Of a DNA stretch of 64,000 nt, positions 10,208 to 18,375 are shown piece by piece (the first letter of the stretch is position 1; every line of letters begins with the position of its first letter). A program made the translations under genes and the position numbers. The stretch covers positions 5,828,001 through 5,892,000 of the forward strand of contig NZ_CP074371.1 in the NCBI RefSeq assembly GCF_018362975.1, written 5' to 3'. Under the pieces are notes generated by a model. The model had not been told where the DNA came from and ran no database searches. It saw nothing but the letters and a program-made list of their open reading frames with translations. The DNA comes from Nocardia tengchongensis (lineage in GTDB: Bacteria > Actinomycetota > Actinomycetes > Mycobacteriales > Mycobacteriaceae).

Positions 10208-11407
10208 GTGCCGACAAACCCGCCGCAACACGGCAAGAAGGTCCGCGAGATCGATGTGGGCGACCTGCCGACCCGCTACGCCCGAGGCTGGCACTGCCTC
10301 GGCCTCGCCGAGACCTTCCGCGACGGTAAACCGCACTCGGTCAAGGCCTTCGGGACGAAGCTCGTCGTCTGGGCCGACAGCGCCAGCGAATTGAAGGTAC
10401 TGGACGCCTACTGCCGCCACCTCGGCGGGGACCTGTCCATGGGCGAGATCAAGAACGGCGACATCGCCTGCCCGTTCCATGACTGGCGCTGGAACGGAAA
10501 CGGAAAGTGCACCGAAATCCCGTACGCGCGACGCGTTCCGCCGCTGGCCCGCACCCGGCCCTGGCTCACCCTCGAACGCAACGGCCAGCTGTTCGTCTGG
10601 TACGACCACGAGGGCAACCGGCCCGCACCCGAGGTGACCATTCCCCATATCCAGGGGCCGTACTCCGATGGAAACGGTGGCTTCACCGAGACGCTCCATG
10701 CGAATTGGACGCCGTGGACGTGGAACTCCATCCTCATCGAGGGCTCCAACTGCCGCGAGATCATCGACAACATCGTGGACATGGCGCACTTCTTCTACAT
10801 CCACTACGCCTTCCCGACCTACTTCAAGAACGTCTTCGAAGGTCATGTCGCCACCCAGTTTCTGCAGACCAAGGGACGTCCCGACATCGGCATGGCCACC
10901 AAATACGGCGGCGACACGCTACTGAAGTCGGAGGCCAGCTATTTCGGGCCGTCCTACATGATCAACCCGCTGCTGAACAGCTACAGCGGCTTCGAGGTTC
11001 GCAGCGTCCTGGTCAACTGCCACTACCCGGTCACGCATGATTCGTTCGTTCTGCAGTACGGGATCACGCTGGAGAAGCCGCAGGGCCTGACCGACGAACA
11101 CGCTCAGGGGCTGGCCGCGAAAATGACCGCCGGTATCGCCGAAGGCTTCCTACAGGACGTGGAGATCTGGAAGCACAAGTCCAAGATCGAGAATCCGCTG
11201 CTGTGCGAGGAGGACGGGCCGGTCTACCAATTGCGCCGCTGGTACGACCAGTTCTATGTCGACGTCGCCGACATCGACCCGAAATCGCTGCAGCGCTTCG
11301 AATTCGAGGTCGACACCACCAAGGCCAACGAGGCCTGGGAAGTGGAGGTCGCCGAGAATCTGCGGATGATGCGCGCGACCGTTCCCACCCATGCCCGGCA
11401 CTCATAG
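10208..11407 (+). CDS. kshA: 3-ketosteroid 9-alpha-monooxygenase, Rieske oxygenase component KshA
   Basis: 399 residues. KshA with reductase KshB hydroxylates C9 of 3-ketosteroids, opening ring B. The N-terminal Rieske [2Fe-2S] motif is present as Cys69-x-His71 and Cys88-x2-His91 (CRHLGG, CPFHDW). The catalytic iron site follows, with the two histidines in DMAHFFYIHYAFP and KshA-typical blocks EGSNCREIIDN, PTYFKNVFEGH, EASYFGPS and AVYQLRRWY-like VYQLRRWYDQFYVDVADI. The start is the GTG at 10208 because AGAGGAGGG lies immediately upstream and the TRYARGWHCLG block is then at normal distance. A DesA1-like desaturase gene follows after 35 nt. Actinobacteria often carry several KshA paralogs with different steroid preferences. 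Confidence 0.93.
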   Translation: MPTNPPQHGKKVREIDVGDLPTRYARGWHCLGLAETFRDGKPHSVKAFGTKLVVWADSASELKVLDAYCRHLGGDLSMGEIKNGDIACPFHDWRWNGNGKCTEIPYARRVPPLARTRPWLTLERNGQLFVWYDHEGNRPAPEVTIPHIQGPYSDGNGGFTETLHANWTPWTWNSILIEGSNCREIIDNIVDMAHFFYIHYAFPTYFKNVFEGHVATQFLQTKGRPDIGMATKYGGDTLLKSEASYFGPSYMINPLLNSYSGFEVRSVLVNCHYPVTHDSFVLQYGITLEKPQGLTDEHAQGLAAKMTAGIAEGFLQDVEIWKHKSKIENPLLCEEDGPVYQLRRWYDQFYVDVADIDPKSLQRFEFEVDTTKANEAWEVEVAENLRMMRATVPTHARHS

Positions 11408-11442
11408 ATCAATTCCTCGAAAGAGAAAGGCGGACAAGACCG

Positions 11443-12447
11443 TTGACACGTGATCTGACCCAGCTGGAAATCCTCACCGAGCTCGAGGACACCGCCGCCC
11501 AGGCCCTGGACCGACACCTGTCGGTAGCCAAGGATTGGCACCCGCACGACTACGTGCCCTGGGACGAGGGCCGCAATTTCGCCGCGCTGGGCGGTACCGA
11601 CTGGGACCCCGAGCAATCCCAGCTCTCGGAGGTCGCCAAGGCCGCACTGGTCACCAACCTGCTCACCGAGGACAACCTGCCCTCCTACCACCGCGAGATC
11701 GCCGAGAACTTCTCCCGCGACGGCGCCTGGGGCACCTGGGTAGGCCGCTGGACCGCCGAGGAAGCCCGCCACAGCATCGTCTTGCGCGACTACCTGGTGG
11801 TCACCCGCGGCGTCGACCCGGTCGCCCTCGAACACGACCGCATGGTCCACATGACCAACGGATTCGCATCGCCGGTCGACGAAGACGCCCTCGGCAACGC
11901 CGGATTCCTGTACTCGGTCGCCTACGTCACCTTCCAGGAATTGGCCACCCGCATCAGCCATCGCAACACCGCCAAGATCTGCGACGACCCGATCGCCGAC
12001 CGCATGCTGGCGCGCGTCGCGCTCGACGAGAACCTGCACATGATCTTCTACCGCACCCTGTGCGGCGCGGCCCTGGACCTCGTCCCGGACCAGGCGATGG
12101 AGGCGATCGACCTGATCCTGGAGAACTTCCGCATGCCCGGTACCGGCATGCCCAACTTCCGCCGAAACGGCGTGCTCATGGCAAAACACGGCGTGTACGA
12201 CCTGCGCCAGCACCTCGAGGAAGTGGTCCAACCGGTGCTGCGGCAATGGGATATCTTCGGCCGCAACGATTTCGGTGCACGTGGCGAACAAGCCCGCGAA
12301 CGGCTGGCGGGTTACCTGGAAAGTCTGGAGACAGTGCAGATCCCTCGTTTCGAAGAACAGCGTGATCGGGCGCTGACGCGGGAACGGGAACGTGGTCCGG
12401 CCCGGAACCGGCCAAAGTCACCTGGGAACCCCGCACCCGAATCATGA
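11443..12447 (+). CDS. Acyl-ACP desaturase, DesA1-like
   Basis: 334 residues, soluble diiron desaturase of the mycobacterial DesA1/DesA2 family, which introduces a double bond into ACP-bound acyl chains (including mycolate precursors). Iron-ligand regions are seen as TEDNLPSYHREIAENF (E..ExxH type) and RVALDENLHMIFY, with family blocks HDYVPWDEGRNFAALGG, GRWTAEEARH and TRISHRNTAKICDDP. The preferred start is the TTG at 11443, after AAAGGCGG, since it brings the LEILTELE segment into register with DesA1. It is 35 nt downstream of kshA and may be co-transcribed from the KstR-controlled promoter. The link to steroid growth is inferred from position only. Confidence 0.9.
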   Translation: MTRDLTQLEILTELEDTAAQALDRHLSVAKDWHPHDYVPWDEGRNFAALGGTDWDPEQSQLSEVAKAALVTNLLTEDNLPSYHREIAENFSRDGAWGTWVGRWTAEEARHSIVLRDYLVVTRGVDPVALEHDRMVHMTNGFASPVDEDALGNAGFLYSVAYVTFQELATRISHRNTAKICDDPIADRMLARVALDENLHMIFYRTLCGAALDLVPDQAMEAIDLILENFRMPGTGMPNFRRNGVLMAKHGVYDLRQHLEEVVQPVLRQWDIFGRNDFGARGEQARERLAGYLESLETVQIPRFEEQRDRALTRERERGPARNRPKSPGNPAPES

Positions 12448-12528
12448 TGGGACGGATCAGGTTCGCAGTCGGTGGCTGCCGGCATCCATGCGGGCCGACG
12501 ACACCGCGACGCAGGGGATCCACACATC

Positions 12529-12927
12529 ATGTCGGTGAAAGCCATCGCAGCGAGCGCGGCAGCGGTGCTCGCCCCGCTCACCCTGATCGGGTGCAGCTCC
12601 AGTAGCACTCCCGACCAGCCGAGCACCACGATCGCGGCCGCTACCACCCGGCCCGTGTCGGCGACACCGGGGTCATCTCCGGCCGCGGCGGGCGCACGAC
12701 GATCAGCGTGCGTCGGCTTGGTCGCAGTGCTCGGCCTGGCCGCCAGAAGCCATGCCGGTGATCCGCAGTGGTCGTTGCAGCAAGCCGCCGACGAGCTCAT
12801 GACCGAATGGCTTTCCAGCCCGGACGCCGCGACCGCGACGCCGGACGAAAATGCCGGTTTCACCGCCGGCGCGCGCGACGCCGTCGCCCTGGTATCGCGC
12901 GGCCAGGGCGACGATCAGTGCCCATAG
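12529..12927 (+). CDS. Putative lipoprotein
   Basis: 132 residues. The N-terminus is MSVKAIAASAAAVLAPLTLIGC, truncated here to note the lipobox LTLIGC, with Cys about position 22 for lipid attachment. It is followed by a Ser/Thr/Pro-rich linker. The remainder has a weak hydrophobic patch (GLVAVLGLAA) and an acidic C-terminus with a single late Cys. I do not recognise the family. The ATG at 12529 is chosen because the lipobox then sits at the normal distance. It starts 81 nt after the desaturase stop. Confidence 0.6.
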   Translation: MSVKAIAASAAAVLAPLTLIGCSSSSTPDQPSTTIAAATTRPVSATPGSSPAAAGARRSACVGLVAVLGLAARSHAGDPQWSLQQAADELMTEWLSSPDAATATPDENAGFTAGARDAVALVSRGQGDDQCP

Positions 12928-12977
12928 GGTTCGTCGAAACTCCCCAACAGACAACAGTTTCCGTCACGGCGGACGTT

Positions 12978-13129
12978 ATGGATAGCGCAGAACCGTTGTA
13001 TCGCCGCGACCCCGAAGCATGGAACCGCCACCTTGCCGAGGGCATCACTTCCCAGCCTCGCAAACGCCTCGGCGGGGATGCCCTCGCCTTCGATACCGAA
13101 GGTCGAATCCTTCTGGTAGGAACGTGGTT
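12978..13129 (+). pseudogene. Truncated NUDIX hydrolase, N-terminal remnant
   Basis: From the ATG at 12978 the frame reads about 45 residues with the look of a NUDIX N-terminus: EPLYRRDPEAWNRHLAEG, then DALAFDTEGRILLV. In complete homologs this strand leads into the Nudix box (GX5EX7REUXEEXGU). Here the similarity ends near 13120, where the 3' end of the convergent DUF347 gene begins. The frame continues into that gene's antisense and stops at 13283, and no Nudix box is present. It is therefore a 5' fragment left by a deletion. Confidence 0.55.
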
Positions 13130-14359
13130 TCAGCCGAGGGTGGCGAGCAGAGCGGTAAGCCTCTGGGCTTCGGCGGTCGAGTCCGGGTGGCTCGCGCGGA
13201 TCGCGTGCAGGACGTCGTCGATCTGCCCGTCGAGAACCTTCCAGCCGGAGCTGTCGAGGGGCTTCAGCGTCGATTCGTCTTGATCCCAGGCGGTTTCGAG
13301 GTCCTTGATCCGGGCCTTGGCCTCACTCTGCTTCCCGGCCTGGACCAGGGCCAGCGTGTCCGAGGCGATGGTGTGGAACTTGGCGATCTCGGTCTGCGGG
13401 AAATGCGATGCTGCCTGCCCAGGCATGGCTGCGGTGGTGACAGACGCGCCGGAGCCTTCGTCGTCGCCGGCCGCCGCCTCGTGGGGCTGCGCGGACGCCC
13501 ACGCCAGCAGTGCACCCGCGAGGATCGCGACGATCGCGTAGTACCCGAGCATTATTCGCGCCCGTGCGGGTCCCGCGACAGGAGCCGGCCGGCCGTTGTC
13601 GATGATGTCGGCGCGAGTCCGAGTGAGGTACAGGACCGTCGCCAGAATGGCGGCCAGGAAGATGACGCTGGTGAGTGCGGTGCCCAGACCGAGGCCGTGA
13701 TCGGCGCGGGGGGACGCGAGCCAGTCGCCCAGGTTCGCACCCAGCGGACGGGTCAGTATGTAGGCCAACCAGAACGACAGCACGGCATTGGCGCCGAGTC
13801 GCCGGCCCAGGGCGACGGCCGCGATCAGTCCGGCGGGCAGCAGCACCGAGACGCCGGGGCCCCAGCCGGTCCGATCCAAAACCCAGTCGCCGACGGCGGT
13901 GCCGAGGGCGAAAGTGACCAGAACGGCCAGCCAGTAGAACAGCTCGCGTGGGGTGGTGACGATGCTGTGGATCGACAGGGTGCGCTCGCGCGCGAACCAG
14001 ATTCCGAACACGACCGCGAGGCAGGCGGCGAAAACGGTGGTGCTCACCGCCAATGGAACGCCGAGGTTGTCGGTGAGGATGTCGGTGTAGAGGGTGCCGG
14101 TCACACTGAGCACGACCACGGTCAGCCAGTACACGAACGGCACGTATCGGTCCAGCCGCAACTGCCAGACCAGCACCGCGGCGAGCAGCACGGTGAACAG
14201 CAGCGCCGTCAGGCTCAACCCGACCCCGAGGGTCATGTTGATCCAGTCGGCGAAGCTTTCGCCGACGGTGGTGCACAGGATCTTGATGATCCAGAACCAC
14301 ACCGTGACCTCGGGAACCTTGCTCAACATCCGGTTACCCTGGTCGGTCCGCGCCGTCAT
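13130..14359 (-). CDS. DUF347/COG4705 multipass membrane protein
   Basis: 409 residues. The family signature KVPEVTVWFWIIKILCTTVGE is present near the N-terminus, written here in part as KVPEVTVWFWIIK and TTVGESFADW, and again as a diverged repeat (ALGTAVGDWVLD, RPLGANLGDWL). About 8-9 membrane segments are predictable, then a soluble C-terminal region of about 110 residues. I chose the ATG at 14359; the frame extends further upstream without a clear start. The function of this family is unknown; some members are annotated as metal-associated membrane proteins. It is convergent with the lipoprotein/NUDIX remnant. Confidence 0.8.
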   Translation of the reverse strand: MTARTDQGNRMLSKVPEVTVWFWIIKILCTTVGESFADWINMTLGVGLSLTALLFTVLLAAVLVWQLRLDRYVPFVYWLTVVVLSVTGTLYTDILTDNLGVPLAVSTTVFAACLAVVFGIWFARERTLSIHSIVTTPRELFYWLAVLVTFALGTAVGDWVLDRTGWGPGVSVLLPAGLIAAVALGRRLGANAVLSFWLAYILTRPLGANLGDWLASPRADHGLGLGTALTSVIFLAAILATVLYLTRTRADIIDNGRPAPVAGPARARIMLGYYAIVAILAGALLAWASAQPHEAAAGDDEGSGASVTTAAMPGQAASHFPQTEIAKFHTIASDTLALVQAGKQSEAKARIKDLETAWDQDESTLKPLDSSGWKVLDGQIDDVLHAIRASHPDSTAEAQRLTALLATLG

Positions 14360-14520
14360 CTCCGTCACGGGAGGCGACGGTAGCGACAGGCCGCTGTGAC
14401 GACGCTGAGAAGGAGGCGTCGACCACGGTGCCCTGCCGGTCCGGCAACGAACCAGCGAATCCGGTTCGGGCAGCTCGCGTTTCCGACGAAGGTCTGGACA
14501 GCGCACCTTCGGCCATGGAC

Positions 14521-14539
14521 TATGGTTAGCCTAACCTAG
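14521..14539. promoter_or_regulatory. IdeR/DtxR-type iron box
   Basis: TATGGTTAGCCTAACCTAG matches 16 of 19 positions of the IdeR consensus TTAGGTTAGSCTAACCTAA, with the central inverted repeat GGTTAGCCTAACC intact. It ends 18 nt before the ATG of the MTB12-like gene, a position that would block transcription start. Iron-dependent repression is therefore predicted. Confidence 0.75.
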
Positions 14540-14557
14540 TCCGAAGGAGATCTGTTC

Positions 14558-14971
14558 ATGATTCGCAAGCTCGTCGTGGCCTCGATGCTGTCCGCCACCA
14601 TGCTGATGCCGGCTGCCGCAGCCGTCGTCGTCACCGCCCCGGCGGCAGTGGCCGCACCGGCCACACCGTCCGCGGGTGCGCTGCAGGGCAAGCTGCAGGC
14701 GGCGTTGTCGGGGTCGGCCACCGAGCTGGAATCCGGCGATGCGAGCCAGATCGTCAACGTGGGTAAGGTGATTCAGCGGATTCCGGGATACAGCTGGGAC
14801 GTGTCGGGGCCGATCTCCGTCGACGGCGATGTCCTCTCCGCCACTTTGAACAGCCGACTGGGTTCCTACTCCTTCCCGTTCTCGGTGACCTGGAAGGACG
14901 TCGACGGCACGTGGAAGCTCTCGCGCGAGAGCGAGGACATGCTCGTCAGCTACGCGAACATGGCCTGGTGA
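14558..14971 (+). CDS. Secreted low-molecular-weight antigen MTB12 (CFP-2)-like protein
   Basis: 137 residues. A Sec signal peptide covers about residues 1-33 (MIRKLV, Ala/Met-rich core, end near AVAAPA). The mature part matches the MTB12-type C-terminal domain: GALQGKLQAALSGSATELESGD, abbreviated here to LQAALSG, then YSWDVSGPISVDGD, FPFSVTWKDVDGTWKLS. The role of this family is unknown; the fold is NTF2-like. GAAGGAGA lies 7 nt before the ATG. The iron box immediately upstream suggests expression under iron starvation, which I have not seen described for this family. Confidence 0.85.
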   Translation: MIRKLVVASMLSATMLMPAAAAVVVTAPAAVAAPATPSAGALQGKLQAALSGSATELESGDASQIVNVGKVIQRIPGYSWDVSGPISVDGDVLSATLNSRLGSYSFPFSVTWKDVDGTWKLSRESEDMLVSYANMAW

Positions 14972-15003
14972 TCGCGCACAGCCTCGACTGAAGAAAGACA
15001 TGT

Positions 15004-15046
15004 ACCCGCTTGCGGGTGGTCTCCGACCGTTGCGCTCGGAGCCACC
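15004..15046 (+). terminator. Two adjacent hairpins after the MTB12-like gene
   Basis: ACCCGC-TT-GCGGGT (15004-15017) is followed by an overlapping stem GGTGGTCTCCGA / TCGGAGCCACC (15015-15046, one mismatch). They begin 32 nt after the stop codon. A terminator role is likely; there is no U-tract. Confidence 0.5.
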
Positions 15047-15155
15047 CCGAGTCGGCCCGACGTGCAGGCTCCCGCGAAGTTCGATCCGAGCTTGCTAGCC
15101 TGACCCCGATCTTGCTCGCCCGTAGTTCGTTCCCGGTTCTTCCACAGACACATGG

Positions 15156-16411
15156 ATGGATTGCGAGGTTCTGTTGCGAGTCGTTCCCGTCACTCTGACC
15201 ACGGCGTTGGCCGCCTTGACCGCGGTGGTCACCACCGTCTCCGCGCATGCCGCGCCGGCCCCGGTGGACACACCGATGCCGATAACCCGCTGGGCCCCAT
15301 CCCGCCGCGCGACCCACTGTGCGGGGAGAACGATATGGAGTTGGCCGGCGATATCTACCTGCGCAGCAACGCCTATCGGCGGCTCTCCACGATCTACGGG
15401 GCGGATGTCGCCGTGAGTCTCATCGGCAACAATCATTACCAGTTGCGTGACCATGCCGGGAACCTGATTCTCGGCGAGGACCGCAGCACGCTGCACCACG
15501 TGCCGTTCGGCAGCGAGATACCGGCACCGCAGGGGAGCCCGCATGAGCAGGCGATCCGTGCAGGCATGTCGCGAGTGACAGTCGGAGTCATGCAGGGCGT
15601 TGTCTATACCGGCGATCTCACCGATATGTCGGCCTACCTGACCACGCCGATCGGATCCCTCGTCGTGCAGGCGCCGGGCACCGGACCCGATCCACTCCAA
15701 CCGGGCCCCGGCGGTGAGCGACAGTTGCAGCTGCTCAACAACTTTCAAGTGCTCGATACTCAGGGCCGGTACGTGATGGGCAATACCCTGACCCTCGGCT
15801 CGCCAATGGCGTTGTGGCCCAATGCCGCGGTGCCGTGCCCGCAGGGCACCGTGCCCATCTCCCAACTGCCCACCCGCTCCCAGCCCGGTAGCGCGCCGAT
15901 CACCGTGGCGGATCTGCCCGATCCGGTGTGCACATCGCCTGCCGGCGTGCCGATCACGGGATTCATCGATGACCAGCCGGGCCAGGCCGCACCCGGAACC
16001 ACCCAGCCCGATCCGGTACAGCGGCAGAAGGACATCAACGACGCCTACAGTGCCGTCGGCACCCAGTTCGGGCTCGCGGTCGCCGTCGGCGGGCTGATCG
16101 GCAGCCTGGCGATCGGCGTCCCCGTCGGCATCGTGTCCGGTGTCAACGCCTACAACACCCTGCGCCTGCAGGGCGACGTGGCACGAAATCCCATCAGCGC
16201 GCCATGGGAGTCCGCGCCGACCACCGAAGCGCTGCCGACCGGCGATTTGAGGACCCGGCTCGTCACCGCCGGTGTATCACCCGAACTCGCCGCGGTCGTA
16301 CCGGACGAGCTGGTGGCAACCGTTCCAACGGAACTCGCCGCGGCCGTGTCGCCGATGCTCACCCAGCTTGTGCCCGAACTGCGGGAAACCCCCGCAAGTT
16401 CGCTCATGTGA
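15156..16411 (+). CDS. Secreted/membrane-anchored hypothetical protein, probable frameshift after the signal peptide
   Basis: The body of the protein (from about 15280) lies in one frame: PLGPIPPRDPLCGE, a long soluble domain, then an Ala/Gly-rich hydrophobic helix FGLAVAVGGLIGSLAIGVPV near the C-terminus. A convincing signal peptide (VVPVTLTTALAALTAVV, ending SAHAAPAP) sits just upstream in a different frame. One missing base near 15285 (ATGCCGATAAC) would join them into a protein of about 418 residues. The start would be the ATG at 15156 or the TTG at 15174 after GAGG. I do not recognise the family. Without correction, translation could only start internally and would lack an export signal. 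Confidence 0.6.
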
Positions 16412-16436
16412 AGGGACTGAAGTAGCGTGCCATCAC

Positions 16437-17201
16437 ATGAGCGATGACTTGTCGGGCAAGAGTGCACTGGTCACCGGGGCGAGCCGGGGAATCGGGTTCG
16501 CGGTGGCGGCGGAGCTGTTGGCGCGGGGGGCCAATGTGGTGATTTCCGCTCGGAAGCCGGAGCCGCTCGAGGAGGCGGCGGAGCGGCTGCGGGGGTTGGG
16601 GCATGCGGGCAAGGTGGTCGCGGTCGCGGGGAATTCCGGGGACGCGGCGGCTCGGGCCGCGCAGGTCGCTACCGCGGTGGCGGAGTTCGGGTCGCTCGAT
16701 GTGCTGATCAACAACACCGGGATCAATCCGGTGTACGGGTCGCTGATGGAGGCCGATCTCGAGGCCGTGCGGAAGATCTTCGATGTGAATGTCGTTGCGG
16801 CGCTGGGGTATGTGCAGGAGGCGTACAAGGCGTGGATGGGTGAGCACGGCGGTGCGGTGGTGAACGTGGCCAGTGTTGCCGGGATCCGCTCGACCGGGGT
16901 CATCGCGGCCTACGGGGCGTCCAAGGCCGCACTGATCCGGCTCACCGAGGAGCTGGCGTGGCAGTTGGGGCCGAAGATTCGGGTCAACGCGGTCGCGCCG
17001 GGCGTGATCAAGACGAAGTTCGCGGATGCGCTCTATTCAGCGGATGAGGAAGCGGCCGCGGGTGTGTATCCGATGAAGCGGCTGGGGTCGCCGGAGGATG
17101 TGGCCTCGCTGATCGGATTCCTCGCTTCGAGCGAGTCGTCGTGGATCACGGGGACGACCGTGCGGGTCGACGGCGGGCTGCTCGCCACCGGCGGCATCTG
17201 A
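16437..17201 (+). CDS. SDR-family oxidoreductase (FabG-like)
   Basis: 254 residues, NAD(P)-dependent classical short-chain dehydrogenase. Cofactor motif TGASRGIG at residues 13-20, NNTG in place of NNAG, and the catalytic Ser/Tyr/Lys in NVASVAG and YGASK. The C-terminus ends with the usual GTTVRVDGG. It most resembles 3-oxoacyl-ACP reductase-like SDRs; the substrate is unknown. The start ATG (16437) follows AAGGGACTGAAG. A strong hairpin follows the gene, so it appears monocistronic. Codons are very G-rich compared with the flanking genes. Confidence 0.85.
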   Translation: MSDDLSGKSALVTGASRGIGFAVAAELLARGANVVISARKPEPLEEAAERLRGLGHAGKVVAVAGNSGDAAARAAQVATAVAEFGSLDVLINNTGINPVYGSLMEADLEAVRKIFDVNVVAALGYVQEAYKAWMGEHGGAVVNVASVAGIRSTGVIAAYGASKAALIRLTEELAWQLGPKIRVNAVAPGVIKTKFADALYSADEEAAAGVYPMKRLGSPEDVASLIGFLASSESSWITGTTVRVDGGLLATGGI

Positions 17202-17214
17202 GGATCGAAAACAC

Positions 17215-17245
17215 GTGCCCGGCACCGAGATTCGGTGCCGGGCAC
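17215..17245. terminator. Bidirectional terminator between convergent genes
   Basis: A perfect 14-bp stem GTGCCCGGCACCGA / TCGGTGCCGGGCAC has a 3-nt loop. It lies between the SDR stop (17201) and the stop of the convergent TM protein (17261), so it can serve both. Confidence 0.75.
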
Positions 17246-17260
17246 GGTCGTGTCACGAGC

Positions 17261-18286
17261 TCAGCGGAAGGCGAGAGCGCCCACGGTGTCGCTGTTGCGG
17301 TACTTCAGGTACTTGCTGCTGGTGGCGTCGTCGACGGACGCGGTGGTGGTGGCGACGGTGATGACCAGGAACTTGCCCTGGTTGCCGTCGCGCCACTTGC
17401 CGGTTTCGAAGTCGGCGATGTAGCTGCCGTCGGGCAGGATCACGTCCTTGTCGTCGAACTTGCCGTCCGCGGCGGCCGCCTTGTCCGCGTCGGCCATGGT
17501 CAGCACCAGCTGGGCCAGCATGAGTTCGCCGTTCTCGGCCTTCCACGCCATCGAGGAGGCCCGCTGACAGCCCAGGGCGGTCAGTTTGCGGGCGTCCTCG
17601 ATCGGGGCGCAGGAATCGTAATCCTTGCCCGTCACATAGGTGGCCTCAAGCGCGACGTCACCCAGTTTGAAGTGCCAGTCCTGGCCGTACTCGGTGTAGC
17701 TGAAGGCTTTTCCGCCGGGCGCGGACTTGGAGGTGGTCGGCGCGGTGCGGGTGGGAGCCGAGGTGGCGGGGACCAGCGTCGGGCTGTTGGTCGTCGAGGT
17801 GGCGTCGGCCACCGTGGAATCGCCGCTGTTGGACACCAGCACGATCGCACCGATCCCGACCGCCAGCAGCACCACCGCGCCCAGCACCACACCGATGATC
17901 AACCCGGTCTTCGACTTCGGCTGCTGCGGCGGGTAACCCGGCTGCTGCGGAAATCCGGGGGCCGGCGGGAACCCCGGTGGCTGCGCGACTCCCGGCTGCT
18001 GCCCGTAGCTCACGCTCTGCGCGAACCCCGGCGGCTGCGCGTACCCGCCGCCCTGCGGCTGACCGGCCTGCGGATACCCCTGCTGCCCAATCCAATTCGT
18101 CTGCGTCGGCTGCCAGCCCTGCGGGTCGACCGGCTGCTGCCCCTGCCATCCCGGCTGCTGCACCTGGTGCTGGCCACCGGTGGACTGGGAGGGCTGGTCC
18201 CACCAGGCCGCGTCCGGCTCCTGCGGTGGCTGTTGCTGCCTGTGGACAGTGGGATCGCCCCCGGATCCGGCGGGTGGATACGTCAT
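17261..18286 (-). CDS. Single-pass membrane protein with Pro/Gln/Gly-rich cytoplasmic N-terminus
   Basis: 341 residues. The first 130 or so are low-complexity (PQQPGYPPQQP-type, many QPG repeats). A TM helix TGLIIGVVLGAVVLLAVGIG follows, then a Thr/Pro-rich linker and an extracellular domain of about 140 residues with two cysteines (DSCAPIED, ALGCQRAS). This architecture is common in actinobacterial DUF4352-like or septum/cell-envelope proteins. The ATG at 18286 has AAAGGTGATCAG upstream. The function is unknown. Confidence 0.75.
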   Translation of the reverse strand: MTYPPAGSGGDPTVHRQQQPPQEPDAAWWDQPSQSTGGQHQVQQPGWQGQQPVDPQGWQPTQTNWIGQQGYPQAGQPQGGGYAQPPGFAQSVSYGQQPGVAQPPGFPPAPGFPQQPGYPPQQPKSKTGLIIGVVLGAVVLLAVGIGAIVLVSNSGDSTVADATSTTNSPTLVPATSAPTRTAPTTSKSAPGGKAFSYTEYGQDWHFKLGDVALEATYVTGKDYDSCAPIEDARKLTALGCQRASSMAWKAENGELMLAQLVLTMADADKAAAADGKFDDKDVILPDGSYIADFETGKWRDGNQGKFLVITVATTTASVDDATSSKYLKYRNSDTVGALAFR

Positions 18287-18375
18287 CTGATCACCTTTCG
18301 CGGCCTGCCCGAGCCCTCCCCGGCCCGGCATGAGTTCCCGAAGCGTATTCGGGCGTCCGCGCATGATCCAATCAC

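Noticed and set aside
13019..14383. Plus-strand open frame opposite the DUF347 gene
   Set aside because: Antisense to a clear multipass membrane protein; repetitive GRGG/DRR composition.
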